From positions 562,979-626,978 of the forward strand of contig JAEPNY010000002.1 in NCBI GenBank assembly GCA_017643165.1: DNA of 64,000 bases, read 5' to 3'. This stretch comes from Psychroserpens sp. GTDB taxonomy: Bacteria; Bacteroidota; Bacteroidia; Flavobacteriales; Flavobacteriaceae. The translations under genes and the position numbers were made by a program. Of the stretch, positions 53,605-62,839 are shown in pieces (positions within the stretch are counted from its first letter, which is position 1; each line of letters opens with the position of its first letter). Under the pieces are notes generated by a model. It searched no databases. It was not told the origin of the DNA and was given only the letters and a program-made list of their open reading frames with translations.

Positions 53605-54354
53605 ATGAATACATTACAAAACAAAGTTGCCGTTATAACAGGAGCAAATAGCGGAATAGGATTAGCAACGGCTAAACTATATTTACAAGAAGGCGCCAAA
53701 GTAGTATTAGCTGGACGAAGAAAAGAAGCTCTAGACGACGTTGCCAAGTCACTCTCTGGAGACTTCATTACTGTAGTAGCAGATGTCTCAAAATCTGATG
53801 ATAACGAACGACTTATCAAAACCACAGTAGACACCTACGGCAAAATTGACATTTTATTTTTAAATGCCGGAATAGCACCTCCTACTCCAATTTCAGATAT
53901 CACAGTAGCGCATTACGACGAAATATTTGATATTAATGTAAAAGGACCAATTATCGCTACTAAGGAAGCCTTACCACATATCAATGATGGTGGAACTATA
54001 TTATTTACAAGCTCTGTGGTTAATCAAAAAGGGTTCGACGGTTTGTCGGTATACTCTGCGAGTAAAGGTGCATTGCGATCGTTTGCACGTGTTTTGACTT
54101 CGGAAGTAAAATCAAGAGGTATACGCGTCAATTCAATAGCGCCAGGACCAATCAATACGCCAATATATGGCAAAATGGGACTACCACAAGAAGTCGTTGA
54201 AGATATGGGTAAAGGATTTGCTGAACAAGTACCATTAGGACGCTTTGGAACATCTGAAGAAATTGCAAGTACAGCATTATTTCTAGCTTCCGATGCGGCT
54301 TCGTACATCAATGGGATTGAAATAGAAGTTGATGGTGGATTGAGTCAGATCTAA
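53605..54354 (+). CDS. Short-chain dehydrogenase/reductase (SDR)
   Basis: The ATG at 53605 gives 249 residues, the classical SDR length. Motifs: TGANSGIG cofactor loop (residues 12-19), NAG (LNAGIAP), catalytic Ser (FTSSVV) and YSASKGALRSFAR (Tyr-x3-Lys). The end (SYINGIEIEVDGGLSQI) is typical of 3-oxoacyl reductase-like members. It reduces a carbonyl or oxidises an alcohol with NAD(P). It is controlled with the TetR gene through a shared operator and is followed by a strong terminator. Confidence 0.9.
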   Translation: MNTLQNKVAVITGANSGIGLATAKLYLQEGAKVVLAGRRKEALDDVAKSLSGDFITVVADVSKSDDNERLIKTTVDTYGKIDILFLNAGIAPPTPISDITVAHYDEIFDINVKGPIIATKEALPHINDGGTILFTSSVVNQKGFDGLSVYSASKGALRSFARVLTSEVKSRGIRVNSIAPGPINTPIYGKMGLPQEVVEDMGKGFAEQVPLGRFGTSEEIASTALFLASDAASYINGIEIEVDGGLSQI

Positions 54355-54374
54355 AATAATCGCAATACATTAAG

Positions 54375-54411
54375 AAAGCATAATGATCAAAATGGATCGT
54401 TATGCTTTTTT
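54375..54411 (+). terminator. Rho-independent terminator after the SDR gene
   Basis: AAAGCATAATGATC and GATCGTTATGCTTT form a 14-bp stem with one wobble and a 6-nt loop, followed by TTT. Confidence 0.9.
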
Positions 54412-54492
54412 GTTAATAAAACCGTTAACAAGATCTGAACTGGTCAATTATATCAGTAAGCATATTGTCTATTTTTAGTAAAACTTTAAGCC

Positions 54493-54903
54493 ATGAATGA
54501 TCGATCTACTAACTTGAAAGCGATACGTCCTACTATCGCTTCAGCCCTCGTGAGGGATGATATGAGTGCCGAAGAACGTTTTCAAAACGAAACACTTCGA
54601 CCTGTAATTAAAATGCAAAATCACTTATTAATCGTTGTATTCAAAAATTACATTGCTAAGCATAAAAATGTATTTTACGATTTATCATTAACAAAGCAGT
54701 TAGACTACATAGAAAACGCAATCCATAAGGATATGAAATTTAGAAATTCATTGAAAGGTATGGTTATTGGTCAATTTACTGTGGAAGAATACCAATCGTA
54801 TATTCAGAATTCTTCCGCGCTCAATAAGCGTATGATGAATATCGTTAAAGAACGCTTAATTAGTAATATTCAGTTGTTTAAACCCCTTGCAAAAGCAGTT
54901 TAG
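54493..54903 (+). CDS. Conserved flavobacterial protein, often auto-named glyoxalase
   Basis: The 136 residues are helical and match, from memory, a highly conserved Flavobacteriia family (LKAIRPTIAS, MSAEERFQNETLRPVIKMQN, FRNSLKGMVIGQFTVEEYQS, SSALNKRMMNIV). Databases sometimes call it glyoxalase, but no metal-binding vicinal-oxygen-chelate motif is visible, so I do not adopt that name. Cytoplasmic; function unknown. Confidence 0.75.
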   Translation: MNDRSTNLKAIRPTIASALVRDDMSAEERFQNETLRPVIKMQNHLLIVVFKNYIAKHKNVFYDLSLTKQLDYIENAIHKDMKFRNSLKGMVIGQFTVEEYQSYIQNSSALNKRMMNIVKERLISNIQLFKPLAKAV

Positions 54904-54904
54904 A

Positions 54905-55588
54905 CTAAATAATAGACTCGCCATTTAAATTGGTGGTTAATACATCGCTCATGTAGTCAAAGAACGGTCTAATGGCTTTGAATGATGCATTGACCTCATT
55001 GATGAAGTTTTCACTTAGTACGTCTTTGTCAGAATATTTTTTTACAAAAATGTATTGTTTCTTTTTAATAAGATCTATTGCAGGATGATCTTTGTCAAAA
55101 TCTCGTGGTGCCGTCTTTAACTCATCTCCAACGAGTTCACCCCACACAGATTTAAACTTTTTATCCGAGATAATTGACCGCATTTCATCAGCATCTTGCT
55201 CAAATTCCTTTCGAATACGAAACAAATCATTTTTATTGGGTTCCCAGAATCCAGTAGCTATAAACGATTCGTCGTTAGGCTGCACATGTAAATAATAGCC
55301 ACCTCTTAGCTCCGGCTTTTTTCGTGCAAAACTTCCTCCAAAGTGGGTTTTATAAGGAAGCTTATTTTTAGAGAATCGCACGTCTCTATATATTCTGAAT
55401 ATCTTATGTTTTTCAATAAGATCATGTTTATTCAATTCATCATTAATAGCACTATAGATTAGTTTCGTTTTTGATTCGAGCGCTTTGAATTCCTTTTTAT
55501 GCTCATTAAACCAATCCCGATTGTTGTTTTTTTCCAAACGCTTAAGGAACTCTAAAATATCTTTTGAAAACTGTAAAGTGCTATTCAT
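54905..55588 (-). CDS. DUF2461 domain protein
   Basis: The 227 residues match the DUF2461/TIGR02453 family: FLKRLEKNNNRDWFNEHKKE near the start, FRIYRDVRFSKNKLPYKTHF, GGYYLHVQPNDESFIATGFW and a helical end. The family is common in bacteria and has no settled biochemical function. It is convergent with the preceding gene, with 1 base between the stops. Confidence 0.88.
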   Translation of the reverse strand: MNSTLQFSKDILEFLKRLEKNNNRDWFNEHKKEFKALESKTKLIYSAINDELNKHDLIEKHKIFRIYRDVRFSKNKLPYKTHFGGSFARKKPELRGGYYLHVQPNDESFIATGFWEPNKNDLFRIRKEFEQDADEMRSIISDKKFKSVWGELVGDELKTAPRDFDKDHPAIDLIKKKQYIFVKKYSDKDVLSENFINEVNASFKAIRPFFDYMSDVLTTNLNGESII

Positions 55589-55808
55589 AATGACAACTAT
55601 TTATTCAAATCTACAAGCAATATTGCGAAGTGCCTTAAAATTATGAAAACTTTATTAGATAGATTTTCTATATGCGTCTATAATTATTTATGATTCAATA
55701 TATTACAGTATTTGAAGCTGTTTTTCTAATTTAGATTTAATTTAAATTCGTTTGCATATTGGGATTATTTTCCTTATCATGCAAGACTATTACTACAATA
55801 ATTAAACT

Positions 55809-56033
55809 ATGGGAAGACCTCCAACTAAACCAATTAAATTCAGAGATGGATTTTATATTGAAATACGCAATAAAGGTAAAAGTACCGGAATAAAACTGCA
55901 TAGAGACACCAAAGAACAAATGATGCGAACTGTCAAGGAATATGAATTAACCAAAGACGTTATCATTTTAGGTGAATCTAAAAACGGAAAATGGGTAAAT
56001 AAAACACCTATTTTACATGTTGTAGAGAACTAG
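55809..56033 (+). CDS. Small conserved-looking protein (74 residues)
   Basis: The protein starts MGRPPTKPIKFRDGFYIEI and is basic, with beta-type halves (KSTGIKLHRDTKEQMMRTV, VIILGESKNGKWVNKTPI). It may bind nucleic acid (basic, small), but no family is claimed. Its own terminator follows (56061-56110). Confidence 0.6.
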   Translation: MGRPPTKPIKFRDGFYIEIRNKGKSTGIKLHRDTKEQMMRTVKEYELTKDVIILGESKNGKWVNKTPILHVVEN

Positions 56034-56060
56034 TAGCAATACGAGTTGTAAACAACTAAA

Positions 56061-56110
56061 AGCTCAACTTAATTTTTTAGAATTTAAAAAATTGGGTTGA
56101 GTTTTTTTTA
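56061..56110 (+). terminator. Strong terminator after the 74-aa gene
   Basis: CTCAACTTAATTTTTTAGA (from 56063) and TTTAAAAAATTGGGTTGAG (to 56101) form a stem of about 18 bp with G-T wobbles, followed by eight T. Confidence 0.85.
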
Positions 56111-56167
56111 TGTAACAATTTTAAATTTTATAAATTGTTTACCAGAACTAACTAAATCAAGAGTAAA

Positions 56168-56605
56168 ATGACAGATCAAAGTACAAGTAAACCACCTGTG
56201 TGGTTTTGGATTATTTCTATTGTTGCCCTTCTATGGAACGCTACAGGCGTTTATCAATATCTTATTAAAGCTTATAACACCGAAGGGTTTCGAAGCCAGT
56301 ACACTGCAGAACAATTAGAGGTGATAGCGAATGCGCCAGCCTGGTCAACAGCAGCTTTTGCTATTGGCGTTTTTGGTGGATTAATTGCGTGTGGTTTTTT
56401 ATTATTACGCCGAAAACTAGCGACTACGTTTTTTGTGTTTTCACTAATCGGAATTTTAGTCCAAGCCTATCACAATCATGTTGTTATCAACTCTGGCGAA
56501 CTCATGGGCTCTACGGCTCCTATAATGACGGCTGTTGTTGCAGTAATTGGACTACTACTACTCTATTTTACGAAAGTTTCAACTAAGAAAGGTTGGATCA
56601 GTTAA
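56168..56605 (+). CDS. Four-helix membrane protein of unknown function
   Basis: The 145 residues have a short polar head, then four membrane helices (PPVWFWIISIVALLWNATGV, then WSTAAFAIGVFGGLIACGFL, ATTFFVFSLIGILVQAYHNH and IMTAVVAVIGLLLLYF). The PPVWFWIISIVALLWN start is common in Bacteroidetes membrane proteins of unknown function. A terminator lies at 56631-56663. Confidence 0.7.
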   Translation: MTDQSTSKPPVWFWIISIVALLWNATGVYQYLIKAYNTEGFRSQYTAEQLEVIANAPAWSTAAFAIGVFGGLIACGFLLLRRKLATTFFVFSLIGILVQAYHNHVVINSGELMGSTAPIMTAVVAVIGLLLLYFTKVSTKKGWIS

Positions 56606-56630
56606 CTGATTAATAGTTTAATAAAATAAC

Positions 56631-56663
56631 AAGGTATTGGCCATACAGCTGATGCCTTTTTTA
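56631..56663 (+). terminator. Terminator after the four-helix membrane protein gene
   Basis: AAGGTAT (56631-56637) and ATGCCTT (56652-56658) form the outer stem, with a short GC/GC inner pair, followed by a T-run. Confidence 0.6.
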
Positions 56664-56675
56664 ATAATATATCTT

Positions 56676-56683
56676 AGATTTGT
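56676..56683 (+). promoter_or_regulatory. -7 element of the symporter gene
   Basis: TAGATTTG (56676-56683) fits TAnnTTTG and lies 23 nt upstream of the ATG at 56707. No clear -33 is seen. Confidence 0.45.
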
Positions 56684-56706
56684 TTCTCTAACACTTAATT
56701 TCTCCT

Positions 56707-58431
56707 ATGACTATATCAACACTCGATTGGATCATTATAATCTTCTTTTTAGTTCTATTTGCTGGTATTGGAGTTTACGTCTCAAAACAAGCAGGTAAAG
56801 ATTCTAAAGCCTTTTTCTTATCTGGAAGAAATATGCCTTGGTGGTTACTTGGTGTAAGTATGGTAGCCACAACATTTGCTGCCGACACGCCTAATTTCGT
56901 CGCTGGTGTCATTCGAGAAGATGGTGTATTCGGAAATTGGATATGGTGGAGTTTTTTACTAACCGGAATGTTAACAGTATTCTTTTATGCAAAACTATGG
57001 CGTAAAAGCGGTATTACAACCGATTTAGAATTTTATGAATTGCGTTACAGTGGTAAAAGTGCTGCTTTCCTTCGTGGTTTTAGAGCCTTGTATTTAGGTG
57101 TGTTCTTTAATATTGTGATCATGGCGAATGTATGTCTTGCTGCCATAAAAATTGGTCATGTTATGTTTGGCTTCACTACCTTTCAAACACTGTTCATTGC
57201 ATCAATAGTTACCGTTATATATTCTACACTTGGTGGTCTTAAAGGTGTATTGCTAACCGACTTTGTTCAATTTATTATTGCGATGGTTGGTAGTATTTGG
57301 GCTACAGTACATATCGTGAATATGCCTGAGATTGGAGGCTTGACTGCATTATTAGAAACACCTGAAGTCGCTTCTAAAACTGCGATGCTTCCTGATTTTT
57401 CGCAACCTGAATTGTTAATTCCATTGTTGATTGTTCCGTTGGCTGTACAGTGGTGGAGTGTTTGGTATCCTGGAGCCGAACCAGGTGGAGGTGGCTATAT
57501 TGCACAACGAATGCTAGCTGCCAAAGATGAAAAACACGCAACTTGGGCTGTTCTATTTTTTAATTTTGCACATTATGCCTTACGACCTTGGCCGTGGATC
57601 GTAATTGGTTTAGCTTCTATTATTATATTTCCAAATCTAGATAGTTTACAAGCGGCATTTCCGAATTTGGACGCTAGTTTTGTGAAAAATGACCTCTCCT
57701 ATCCTGCAATGCTCACCTTCTTACCTGCAGGCCTACTCGGAATTGTGATCACCTCACTTATTGCTGCTTTTATGAGTACGATCTCAACACATTTAAACTG
57801 GGGAAGCTCATATGTTGTTAATGATTTTTACGCTAGATTCATTCGAAAAGAAGCGTCTGGTAAAGAACAAGTTTTAGTTGGTCGAATCTCTACAGTAGTC
57901 ATGATGCTTCTTGCGGCTTTACTTGCCACGATACTTGAAGAGGCAAGAGATGCCTTCAATCTTATGTTACAAATTGGCGCTGGTACTGGTCTGCTATTTA
58001 TACTTCGTTGGTTTTGGTACCGAATTAACCCTTGGAGTGAGATCGCAGCAATGGTCATTTCCTTCGGGATTGCCTTATTCTTTTTTATTAATGGAAAAAT
58101 GGATGCACCCTTTGTAGATTGGGCAGGACACTGGCAATTAGTGTTTGGTGTTGTAGTTACTACTATCGGATGGATCGTCGTAACATTAATTACCAAACCA
58201 TCTGGTGATCAAACCTTGGAATCGTTCCATCACCTTATCTTTGGTGAAACATCCAAATTTAAAGGATTTGGCACAAAGATATTAGGATTCTTTTGTGGTG
58301 TTATTGGTGTGTATTGTGCTTTATTCGCTATAGGTAACTTCATTTATGGTAAAACGCTCTTAGCTCTTGGATTATTAGTGGTGACAATTGCATGTGGTAT
58401 ACTTATTGTGCGTACGTTACGTAAACAATAA
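56707..58431 (+). CDS. Sodium:solute symporter (SSS family)
   Basis: The 574 residues have about 13-14 membrane helices. FFLSGRNMPWWLLGVSMVAT and FAADTPNFVAGVIREDG are the typical first blocks of the SSS family, with ITSLIAAFMSTISTHLNWGS near the sodium site (Ser/Thr-rich helix 8). It imports an organic solute driven by Na+ at the inner membrane; substrate unknown. An exported TPR protein gene follows 22 nt later. Confidence 0.9.
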   Translation: MTISTLDWIIIIFFLVLFAGIGVYVSKQAGKDSKAFFLSGRNMPWWLLGVSMVATTFAADTPNFVAGVIREDGVFGNWIWWSFLLTGMLTVFFYAKLWRKSGITTDLEFYELRYSGKSAAFLRGFRALYLGVFFNIVIMANVCLAAIKIGHVMFGFTTFQTLFIASIVTVIYSTLGGLKGVLLTDFVQFIIAMVGSIWATVHIVNMPEIGGLTALLETPEVASKTAMLPDFSQPELLIPLLIVPLAVQWWSVWYPGAEPGGGGYIAQRMLAAKDEKHATWAVLFFNFAHYALRPWPWIVIGLASIIIFPNLDSLQAAFPNLDASFVKNDLSYPAMLTFLPAGLLGIVITSLIAAFMSTISTHLNWGSSYVVNDFYARFIRKEASGKEQVLVGRISTVVMMLLAALLATILEEARDAFNLMLQIGAGTGLLFILRWFWYRINPWSEIAAMVISFGIALFFFINGKMDAPFVDWAGHWQLVFGVVVTTIGWIVVTLITKPSGDQTLESFHHLIFGETSKFKGFGTKILGFFCGVIGVYCALFAIGNFIYGKTLLALGLLVVTIACGILIVRTLRKQ

Positions 58432-58453
58432 CCGTTCAATAACTTTGAGTATA

Positions 58454-59386
58454 ATGCGCCTTTCTACCGCTTTAGTTTTAGCTTTTATAGTATTTTCTGT
58501 CCAACTGTATGCTCAGGTTTTAACTACGGACGTTAAGGTTGAGGAAGTATTAGTTAAAGAATCCATTTATCTGAAAGGCCCATTCCATCAATCAATTAAT
58601 GCCGGAATCCAAAATCGGAAGATTTTTGAAATTGATATTCCTAAAAATACGATATACTTACTTTACGGATATACTACGGCGTCAGGAAATACAAAGCCTG
58701 AATCTCTTAATTTAAAATCCCAAATCACAAAAGCTACGCGTACTCGTAAGATCATCGATAGCGATCTTTTCAGTAACCTTATGGTTCCAGCAGGTAAAGT
58801 TGAATTTAATTTGTATTTAGTTGATGAATCTAATCGTGATAAATTTTTAAATTTTCAACAATTCATGGATGGTGATTATAGATATATCACTGAAGGATCC
58901 AGATTAGACAAGAGTCATGATCTAATTGTACTTGATAACCAAACTGAAGGTGCCTTATTTCTAATTTTTGATTTTGTCAATAAGACACGATCAATGAATG
59001 CTAATCTAGAAGTTGTCGCTATAACTGACTCTAGTTCAAAAAACTTAGAAACCTTGCAGTTAGAAGCATTAAATCTTGCCGAAAAAGGAGAATTAGCTTT
59101 TGATAAGCAAGAGTTTGCGAAGGCTTTAGATTATAGCCAGCGTTCTTTTGAAGTTTACCAATTGGGTTGGGTACAAGCTAACATTGGACTAGCAGAACTA
59201 GCGCTTGATAATCCGAATAAAGCTCTGGAAACATATAAAGAATCAGTTCAATTGATCATGAGACAACCCAATTCGGTGTACATTTTAGAAAAGTTGGATA
59301 AAGATCTTAAAACACTTAAGCAAACGCGTGGCGCCATCAATGGTATTGAACCAATTGAACGACTTATAGCCTTATTTAGAGAATAA
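58454..59386 (+). CDS. Exported TPR-type protein behind the symporter gene
   Basis: I start at the ATG at 58454, which opens a signal peptide (MRLSTALVLAFIVFSVQLYAQ); a frame from 58388 would overlap the symporter. The 310 residues have a beta-rich N-terminal half (VEEVLVKESIYLKGPFHQSI, KNTIYLLYGYTTASG, YRYITEGSRL) and tetratricopeptide-like repeats from about 215 (ALNLAEKGELAFDKQEFAKA). No family named. It could assist the symporter as a periplasmic partner. Its stop directly abuts the mgsA stop. Confidence 0.7.
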   Translation: MRLSTALVLAFIVFSVQLYAQVLTTDVKVEEVLVKESIYLKGPFHQSINAGIQNRKIFEIDIPKNTIYLLYGYTTASGNTKPESLNLKSQITKATRTRKIIDSDLFSNLMVPAGKVEFNLYLVDESNRDKFLNFQQFMDGDYRYITEGSRLDKSHDLIVLDNQTEGALFLIFDFVNKTRSMNANLEVVAITDSSSKNLETLQLEALNLAEKGELAFDKQEFAKALDYSQRSFEVYQLGWVQANIGLAELALDNPNKALETYKESVQLIMRQPNSVYILEKLDKDLKTLKQTRGAINGIEPIERLIALFRE

Positions 59387-59749
59387 TTAAATCGCTTTTA
59401 TGAGCAACACTGCCGTCGCAGGATTGGTAGCCAGTGGCACATTATGTACATCACAAAGACGCATCAACATTAAAACGTCTGGCTCATGTGGGTGTTTTTC
59501 TAGAGGATCTCTAAAGAACAAGACCATATCACATTTGCCTTCTGCAACACGTGCCGCAATTTGAGCATCACCTCCCAACGGACCAGATAGCTGGCTATTT
59601 ACCTCAAATCCCGCTTTAATGGCTTTTTCTCCAGTCGTACCGGTTGATACTAATGTGATATCTTTCTGCTGAAGAATAGCTTTATGCTCATTTAAAAACT
59701 TAACCATTTCAGCCTTTTTACCATCGTGAGCAATAATTGCGATTTCCAT
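59387..59749 (-). CDS. mgsA: Methylglyoxal synthase
   Basis: The 120 residues match MgsA. Catalytic and phosphate-binding residues are seen: Lys in AHDGKKAEM, STGTTG (phosphate loop), SGPLGGDAQI (catalytic Asp) and HPHEPDV (His and Asp). It converts dihydroxyacetone phosphate to methylglyoxal and phosphate, bypassing lower glycolysis when phosphate is short. It is the last gene of the pfkA operon, starting 2 nt after the kinase stop. Confidence 0.93.
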   Translation of the reverse strand: MEIAIIAHDGKKAEMVKFLNEHKAILQQKDITLVSTGTTGEKAIKAGFEVNSQLSGPLGGDAQIAARVAEGKCDMVLFFRDPLEKHPHEPDVLMLMRLCDVHNVPLATNPATAVLLIKAI

Positions 59750-59751
59750 AA

Positions 59752-60615
59752 TTACAATTGCTTGATATGATATGCTACTAGGCCTTCTATTGGACGCCTT
59801 TCAAAATTTCCAACTTTAAATCCTAATTCTTCAGCAACAGATAGAATTTCAGCTTTACCAAAATATGCTATTGAACCTGCAAAATGAACTGGAACTGTCT
59901 TTAATTCTTCTTCATATTGAAAGATCATATTTTCGGCGAATATTCGAATTCCCTTTTTAATAAGATTCACTATATAATCAGAGTCTTTGTTTAAGAACAT
60001 GAATTCAGCAAAATTTGCTAAATAAGCATTTGGATTGGGCTGCTTATAAAGGTTATACTTAATAAAATCAGCTTCAAGATTATATTTATGCTCAAAGGCT
60101 ACCTTTATTTTACCAGGCATCTTATTAAAATAATAATCACGCAGTAATTCCTTTCCATAGTAATTTCCAGAGGCATCATCCATTACAGAATAACCTAGAG
60201 ACAGCACACGTTGGTGTAATTTATGACCGTCAAAATAGCTACAGTTGGAACCTGTTCCCATTATACAAACTACAGCTGCCTCATCATTATGATTAAGCGT
60301 TGCTCTTACAGCCGCCATTGTATCTTCTTGTACGTCGATCAATGCATTTGTAAAGATAGATTCTAAAACGCCAGTGAGTATCAATTTTGGATTTGTTGTT
60401 CCACAACCCGCACCATAAAAGAAAACATGTGTCACCTGCTCTTTAAGTTCCATAAGCTCATCACTTTTCTTGATGATCTTTTCAAGTTTACTTTCCTTAA
60501 GAATTGCAGGATTAAGTCCCTTGGTTCTAATTTTAGTATCTAATAGTTGGTTTCCAGCTTTATCAACAGCAATCCAATCGCATTTTGTAGAACCTCCGTC
60601 TGTAATTAAAATCAT
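59752..60615 (-). CDS. BadF/BadG-type kinase, N-acetylglucosamine kinase-like
   Basis: The ATG at 60615 begins MILITDGGSTKCDWIAVD with the phosphate-1 loop of the ASKHA fold. The further motifs GSTKCDW, CIMGTGSNCSYFDG (adenosine/phosphate-2) and HFAGSIAYFGKAEI fit the BadF/BadG/BcrA/BcrD family branch that includes GlcNAc kinase. It probably phosphorylates an amino sugar with ATP in the cytoplasm. Its place between gapA and mgsA ties it to sugar entry. Confidence 0.8.
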   Translation of the reverse strand: MILITDGGSTKCDWIAVDKAGNQLLDTKIRTKGLNPAILKESKLEKIIKKSDELMELKEQVTHVFFYGAGCGTTNPKLILTGVLESIFTNALIDVQEDTMAAVRATLNHNDEAAVVCIMGTGSNCSYFDGHKLHQRVLSLGYSVMDDASGNYYGKELLRDYYFNKMPGKIKVAFEHKYNLEADFIKYNLYKQPNPNAYLANFAEFMFLNKDSDYIVNLIKKGIRIFAENMIFQYEEELKTVPVHFAGSIAYFGKAEILSVAEELGFKVGNFERRPIEGLVAYHIKQL

Positions 60616-60679
60616 AGTAGTATATAAAAGCAAACATCCGTGATTATTTTACTAACCACGGATGTTTAACGACTAATAA

Positions 60680-61690
<1,011 letters not shown>

Positions 61691-61715
61691 TTAGTATTCC
61701 TTTTATATATAGTTT

Positions 61716-62702
61716 TTATATCGTCATAATATCCGATACGCGTAATAACTCTAAATTGATTTTTGATTTTCCTTTGACCGCTTGATCCAAAGGTGTTAAA
61801 GCCATAACATCATTTTTAAGTCCAACCATGCTATTCGTTTGACCTGTAATTAAGCTTTCAACAGCTTTTACTCCCATGCGACTAGCTAATACACGATCGA
61901 AGCATGAAGGCGGCCCACCACGTTGCATATGACCTAATACAGATACTCGAACTTCGTATTCTGTCATATGTTGATCAACATAATCTTTAAGTTCGAAAAC
62001 ATTTTTACCAATCTTGTCGCCTTCGGCAACAACAACGATACTAGAAGACTTACCAGAATCTTTACTTCGTCTTAATGATTCTAATAAACGATCAAGTCCC
62101 AAATCTTCTTCAGGAATAAGAATCTCCTCTGCTCCTGCACCTACTCCAACGTTCAATGCGATATGGCCTGCATCTCGTCCCATTACTTCAATAAAGAATA
62201 ACCGGTTATGAGACGATGCTGTATCACGTATTTTATCAATGGCGTCTACCACAGTATTCAAAGCTGTATCATAACCTAAGGTATGTGTCGTTCCAAAAAT
62301 GTCATTGTCTATTGTACCTGGAATTCCCATCACTGGCATTCCAAATTCTTGGCTGAAGATCATGGCACCAGTAAAGCTACCATCACCACCTATTACTACA
62401 AAAGCATCAATTCCAGCTTTAACTAATTGTTCATGAGCTTTCTTTCGGCCTTCAGCAGTTCTGAATTCTTTAGAGCGCGCTGATTTTAAAATCGTTCCAC
62501 CTTTATTAATGATACCTTTTACACTACGAGCGTCCATCGTTTTAAAATCGCCTTCGATCATTCCTTCATAACCTCTATAAATGGCAACACATTCGATATT
62601 GTGAAAGGCACAAGCACGAACCACTGATCGAACGGCAGCATTCATTCCTGGAGAATCTCCTCCAGAGGTCATAACGCCAATTTTTTTAATAGTATGTACC
62701 AT
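61716..62702 (-). CDS. pfkA: ATP-dependent 6-phosphofructokinase
   Basis: The 328 residues have all PfkA motifs: GVMTSGGDSPGMNAAVR (ATP site), GGDGSFTGA, PGTIDNDI (catalytic TID), GRDAGHIAL and LGHMQRGGPP. It phosphorylates fructose 6-phosphate, the committed step of glycolysis. It is the first gene of the operon pfkA-gapA-kinase-mgsA. Confidence 0.96.
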   Translation of the reverse strand: MVHTIKKIGVMTSGGDSPGMNAAVRSVVRACAFHNIECVAIYRGYEGMIEGDFKTMDARSVKGIINKGGTILKSARSKEFRTAEGRKKAHEQLVKAGIDAFVVIGGDGSFTGAMIFSQEFGMPVMGIPGTIDNDIFGTTHTLGYDTALNTVVDAIDKIRDTASSHNRLFFIEVMGRDAGHIALNVGVGAGAEEILIPEEDLGLDRLLESLRRSKDSGKSSSIVVVAEGDKIGKNVFELKDYVDQHMTEYEVRVSVLGHMQRGGPPSCFDRVLASRMGVKAVESLITGQTNSMVGLKNDVMALTPLDQAVKGKSKINLELLRVSDIMTI

Positions 62703-62839
62703 GAATTTTTCTTTTATTTTAGTAAAACTAGTAAAGAAAAATCACAATATAGAGCCTCCTAAAGATTATTTAACATACCTCTAAAATTTCAAACGTTTTC
62801 GTTAATAAAAAAAAATAAAAGCCCTAAAAAAATGAAGAT

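Noticed and set aside
54493..54903. Glyoxalase as a name for the 136-aa protein
   Set aside because: No vicinal-oxygen-chelate metal motif is visible; the name appears to be an inherited database label.
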